A stretch of 49,434 bases of DNA from Erythrobacter donghaensis (GTDB taxonomy: Bacteria > Pseudomonadota > Alphaproteobacteria > Sphingomonadales > Sphingomonadaceae), in assembly GCF_001557325.1 (NCBI RefSeq), contig NZ_LSJS01000054.1:1-49434 (forward strand). Reading direction: 5' to 3'. The notes under the pieces were generated by a model. The model saw nothing but the letters and a program-made list of their open reading frames with translations, made no database searches and was not told where the DNA came from. Numbering within the stretch: position 1 is the first letter of the stretch; every line of letters begins with the position of its first letter. Positions 47,084 to 49,434 of this stretch are shown piece after piece. Both the position numbers and the translations under genes were made by a program.

Positions 47084-49434
47084 ATGGTGAAGTGGATCGG
47101 AGCCGCCGCCTGGAGCGCCAAGGAATCCCGCGTCGGCGACCGCCTGCCCTATGCGCGCCTCGTCGACGAGAACACCGTGCTGCTGCGCGATGGCTCGGTG
47201 ATGAGCGCGATCCAGGTGCCCGGCCTCTTGTTCGAGACCGAGGATTCGGATGCCCTCAACGCCCACGCCGCCACCCGCGAGGTGATGCTGCGGAGCACGC
47301 TCGATGCGCGTTTCGTGCTCTATCACCACGTTATCCGCCGCCGTGTGGAAGTTGAGCTCGACGCCGAGTTCCCCGATCCCCTGTCGCGCCATATCGACGC
47401 GCGCTGGAAGCAGCGGCTGGCGGGCGGATCGCTGTTCATCAACGACCAGTTCGTCACCCTGATCCGCCGCCCCGCGCGCGGCAAGACCGGACTGCCCGAG
47501 CGGCTCTCGAAGATGTTCAGCCGCGCGGGGGCCGACGAGCTCGAGGCCGATCCCAAGGACCTGCGCAGCCTCAAGGCCGCGATCACCGGCCTCGTCGCCA
47601 GTTTGCAGAGCTATGGCGCAGCGGTGCTGGGGGACTATCAGGCCCCCGGCTCCAGCGGCACCAATTCGGAAATGCTCGAGCTGCTGAGCGCGCTCTACAA
47701 CGGCGAGATGCGCCCTGTCCGGCGCCCTTCGGAAGACACCGACATCGGCCACATGCTGCCCTATCGCCGCGCCTCCTTCGGGCTCGACGCGATGGAGCTG
47801 CGTGGCAGCGCCGCACCCGATTTCGCTGCGATCCTCGGCCTCAAGGACTATCCCGAGGCAACCTCGCCCGGCCTGCTCGACAACCTGCTGCGCCTGCCGT
47901 TCGAGATGGTCGTCACAGAGAGTTACGCCCCCAACGAGCGCACCACCGCCAAGGAACGCATCGACCTCGCGCTCAGGCGCTCTCGCTCGGTCGATGAAGA
48001 GGCCGCCGCCGAGCGGGCCGACATGCTCGCCGCGCGCGACAGCCTCGGCAACGGGGCGGTGGGCTTCGGCGACCATCACCTGACCGTGCTGGTGCGCGAG
48101 ACCACGCTCCCCCGATTGGACGACGCCATGGCCGCCTGCGCCGCGGCGCTGGCCGACACCGGCGCGATCGCGGTGCGCGAGGATACCAATCTCGAGCCCG
48201 CCTTCTGGGCGCAGTTCCCGGGGAACGAGGAATATATCGTCCGCCGCGCGCTGATCTCCTCGGCCAACATGGCAGGCTTCGGCAGCTTCCACGGCTTTGC
48301 GCTGGGGCAGGCGAGCGGCAACCACTGGGGCGATGCGGTGACCCTGCTGGAGACCACCAGCGCGACGCCGTTCTTCTTCAACTTCCACCACGGCGACCTC
48401 GGCAATTTCTCGGTCATCGGGCCGAGCGGTTCGGGGAAAACCGTGGTGATGAACTTCCTCGCCGCGCAGGCGCAGAAGTTCAAGCCGCGCACCATCCTGT
48501 TCGACAAGGATCGCGGCGCGGAGCTGTTCATCCGCGGGATCGGCGGGCGCTATGACCGGATCGCGCCGGGCTTGCCGACCGGGTTCAACCCGCTTGGCCT
48601 CCCCGACACCCCGGCCAACCGCGCCTTCCTGCGCGACTGGCTCGCCGTGCTGCTCAAGGCCGACGGGCCGGAGGAATTCGCGACGCTCTCCGCGGCGGTC
48701 GATGCGACCTATGCCAACGACCCCTCGCTGCGGCGCTTGCGCCACTTCAAGGAGCTGCTCGCCGGTGCCCGCCGCCCCGAGCCGGGCGATCTGGCGGATC
48801 GCCTCGGCGCGTGGATCGGGGAGGGCGAGCACAGCTGGTTGTTCGACAATGCCGCCGACCGGCTCGATCTCGAAACCCGCGTGATGGGCTTCGACATGAC
48901 CGCGCTGCTCGAGAACCCGCGCCTGCGCACGCCGACCATGATGTACCTGTTCCACCGCATCGACGAGCGGCTGGACGGCCAGCCGACCATGATCCTGATC
49001 GACGAGGGCTGGAAGGCATTGGACGACGAGGTCTTCGCCGCACGCATCCGCGACTGGCTGAAGACGCTGCGCAAGCGCAACGCGCTCGTCGGTTTCGCGA
49101 CCCAGTCGGCGCGCGACGCGCTCGACAGCCGCATCTCGACCGCCTTGGTCGAGCAGACCGCGACGATGGTGTTCATGCCCAACAGCCGCGCGCGGCCCGA
49201 GGATTACTGCGACGGCTTCGGCCTCACCAGCCACGAATTCGCGCTGATCCGCTCGCTGCCGGCGCACAGCCGCGCCTTCCTGGTGCGCCAGCCCGATGCG
49301 AGCGTGGTGGTGCGGCTCGACCTGTCGGGGGCTCCGGAAGTGCTGACGATCCTCTCGGGCCGCGAGAGCGCGGTGCGGCGGCTCGATCTGCTGCGCGAGG
49401 CGGTCGGCGATGCGCCGTCCGCCTCGCGCAGCAG
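47084..49434 (+). CDS. virB4: VirB4 ATPase of the type IV secretion system (3' end outside window)
   Basis: The frame is open from ATG 47084 to the window end (783 codons, near full length for VirB4). The N-terminal half (MVKWIGAAAWSAKESRVGDR through LLFETEDSD) is the CagE/TrbE/VirB domain. Walker A GPSGSGKT is at residues 446-453 and Walker B ILIDEGW at about 637-643 with Asp640/Glu641. It hydrolyses ATP to drive pilus biogenesis and substrate transfer at the inner membrane. The operon clearly continues to the right (virB5 onward expected). Confidence 0.95.
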   Translation, partial: MVKWIGAAAWSAKESRVGDRLPYARLVDENTVLLRDGSVMSAIQVPGLLFETEDSDALNAHAATREVMLRSTLDARFVLYHHVIRRRVEVELDAEFPDPLSRHIDARWKQRLAGGSLFINDQFVTLIRRPARGKTGLPERLSKMFSRAGADELEADPKDLRSLKAAITGLVASLQSYGAAVLGDYQAPGSSGTNSEMLELLSALYNGEMRPVRRPSEDTDIGHMLPYRRASFGLDAMELRGSAAPDFAAILGLKDYPEATSPGLLDNLLRLPFEMVVTESYAPNERTTAKERIDLALRRSRSVDEEAAAERADMLAARDSLGNGAVGFGDHHLTVLVRETTLPRLDDAMAACAAALADTGAIAVREDTNLEPAFWAQFPGNEEYIVRRALISSANMAGFGSFHGFALGQASGNHWGDAVTLLETTSATPFFFNFHHGDLGNFSVIGPSGSGKTVVMNFLAAQAQKFKPRTILFDKDRGAELFIRGIGGRYDRIAPGLPTGFNPLGLPDTPANRAFLRDWLAVLLKADGPEEFATLSAAVDATYANDPSLRRLRHFKELLAGARRPEPGDLADRLGAWIGEGEHSWLFDNAADRLDLETRVMGFDMTALLENPRLRTPTMMYLFHRIDERLDGQPTMILIDEGWKALDDEVFAARIRDWLKTLRKRNALVGFATQSARDALDSRISTALVEQTATMVFMPNSRARPEDYCDGFGLTSHEFALIRSLPAHSRAFLVRQPDASVVVRLDLSGAPEVLTILSGRESAVRRLDLLREAVGDAPSASRS

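Noticed and set aside
46700..49267. 855-codon minus-strand frame opposite virB4
   Set aside because: Shadow of VirB4; the composition is antisense-like and the true gene is open throughout on the plus strand.

Overview
The window is GC-rich (about two thirds G+C) and reads as the chromosome, or a large chromosomal contig, of an alphaproteobacterium of order Sphingomonadales. It most resembles an Erythrobacter/Porphyrobacter-like aerobic anoxygenic phototroph. The basis is bacteriochlorophyll and light-harvesting genes in the order seen in that group (bchIDO, crtCDF, bchCXYZ, pufBAL), mixed with genes typical of marine sphingomonads: TonB-dependent receptors, a flavin-dependent halogenase with a DUF6445 partner, and GH13 maltodextrin enzymes.

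Layout. 1-6.8 kb: end of a SelD-N-terminal-like FAD oxidoreductase, a TVP38/TMEM64 membrane domain fused to an Lpd-like flavoprotein, an orphan Imm11-like protein, a CNT nucleoside transporter, a CDP-alcohol phosphatidyltransferase, a DUF1499 membrane protein and a lipoprotein cytochrome c. 6.8-13.05 kb: sugar-uptake type locus with halogenase, DUF6445 protein, the first 70 codons of a TonB receptor, the first half of an alpha-glucosidase, a complete alpha-amylase and the first third of an MFS transporter. 13.04-30.4 kb (mostly minus strand): photosynthesis gene cluster pufL', pufA, pufB, bchZ, bchY, bchX, bchC, crtF | crtD, crtC (plus) | ktrB-ktrA (plus) | rlmJ, an rRNA pseudouridine synthase, a small membrane protein, bchO, bchD, bchI. 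30.5-34.4 kb: a ferric-iron ABC transporter. 34.5-38.8 kb: ferredoxin-NADP reductase, a palindromic repeat element, an unknown lower-GC gene, an acyl-CoA dehydrogenase/SDR pair and an atypical OmpR-family regulator. 39.1-40.2 kb: a lower-GC epimerase. 40.4-45.6 kb: a TonB receptor with a surface-type lipoprotein, divergent from a TPR protein. 45.7 kb to the end: the start of a VirB-type type IV secretion operon (virB1, B2, B3, B4).

How the genes work together. BchI and BchD (Mg-chelatase subunits), BchXYZ (chlorophyllide reductase) and BchC make bacteriochlorophyll a. CrtC, CrtD and CrtF make methoxylated carotenoids. PufB and PufA form LH1. Perfect PpsR/CrtJ palindromes (TGT-N12-ACA) stand in front of bchC and between crtF and crtD, so a redox/light-responsive repressor probably controls the cluster.

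Most striking points. (i) The cluster is broken. pufL ends at codon 162, before the special-pair histidine, inside a palindrome GGCTAGCC that also ends a truncated, convergent MFS gene; a second junction of the same geometry joins a truncated TonB receptor to a truncated alpha-glucosidase at about 9.73-9.76 kb. These are either real deletions that inactivate the reaction centre and maltose uptake, or amplification/assembly chimeras. (ii) An 18-bp Pho-box-like direct repeat with exact 11-bp phasing lies in front of the virB operon. (iii) crtC has no normal start codon near its conserved N terminus. I found no CRISPR array, tRNA or rRNA gene, or insertion sequence.
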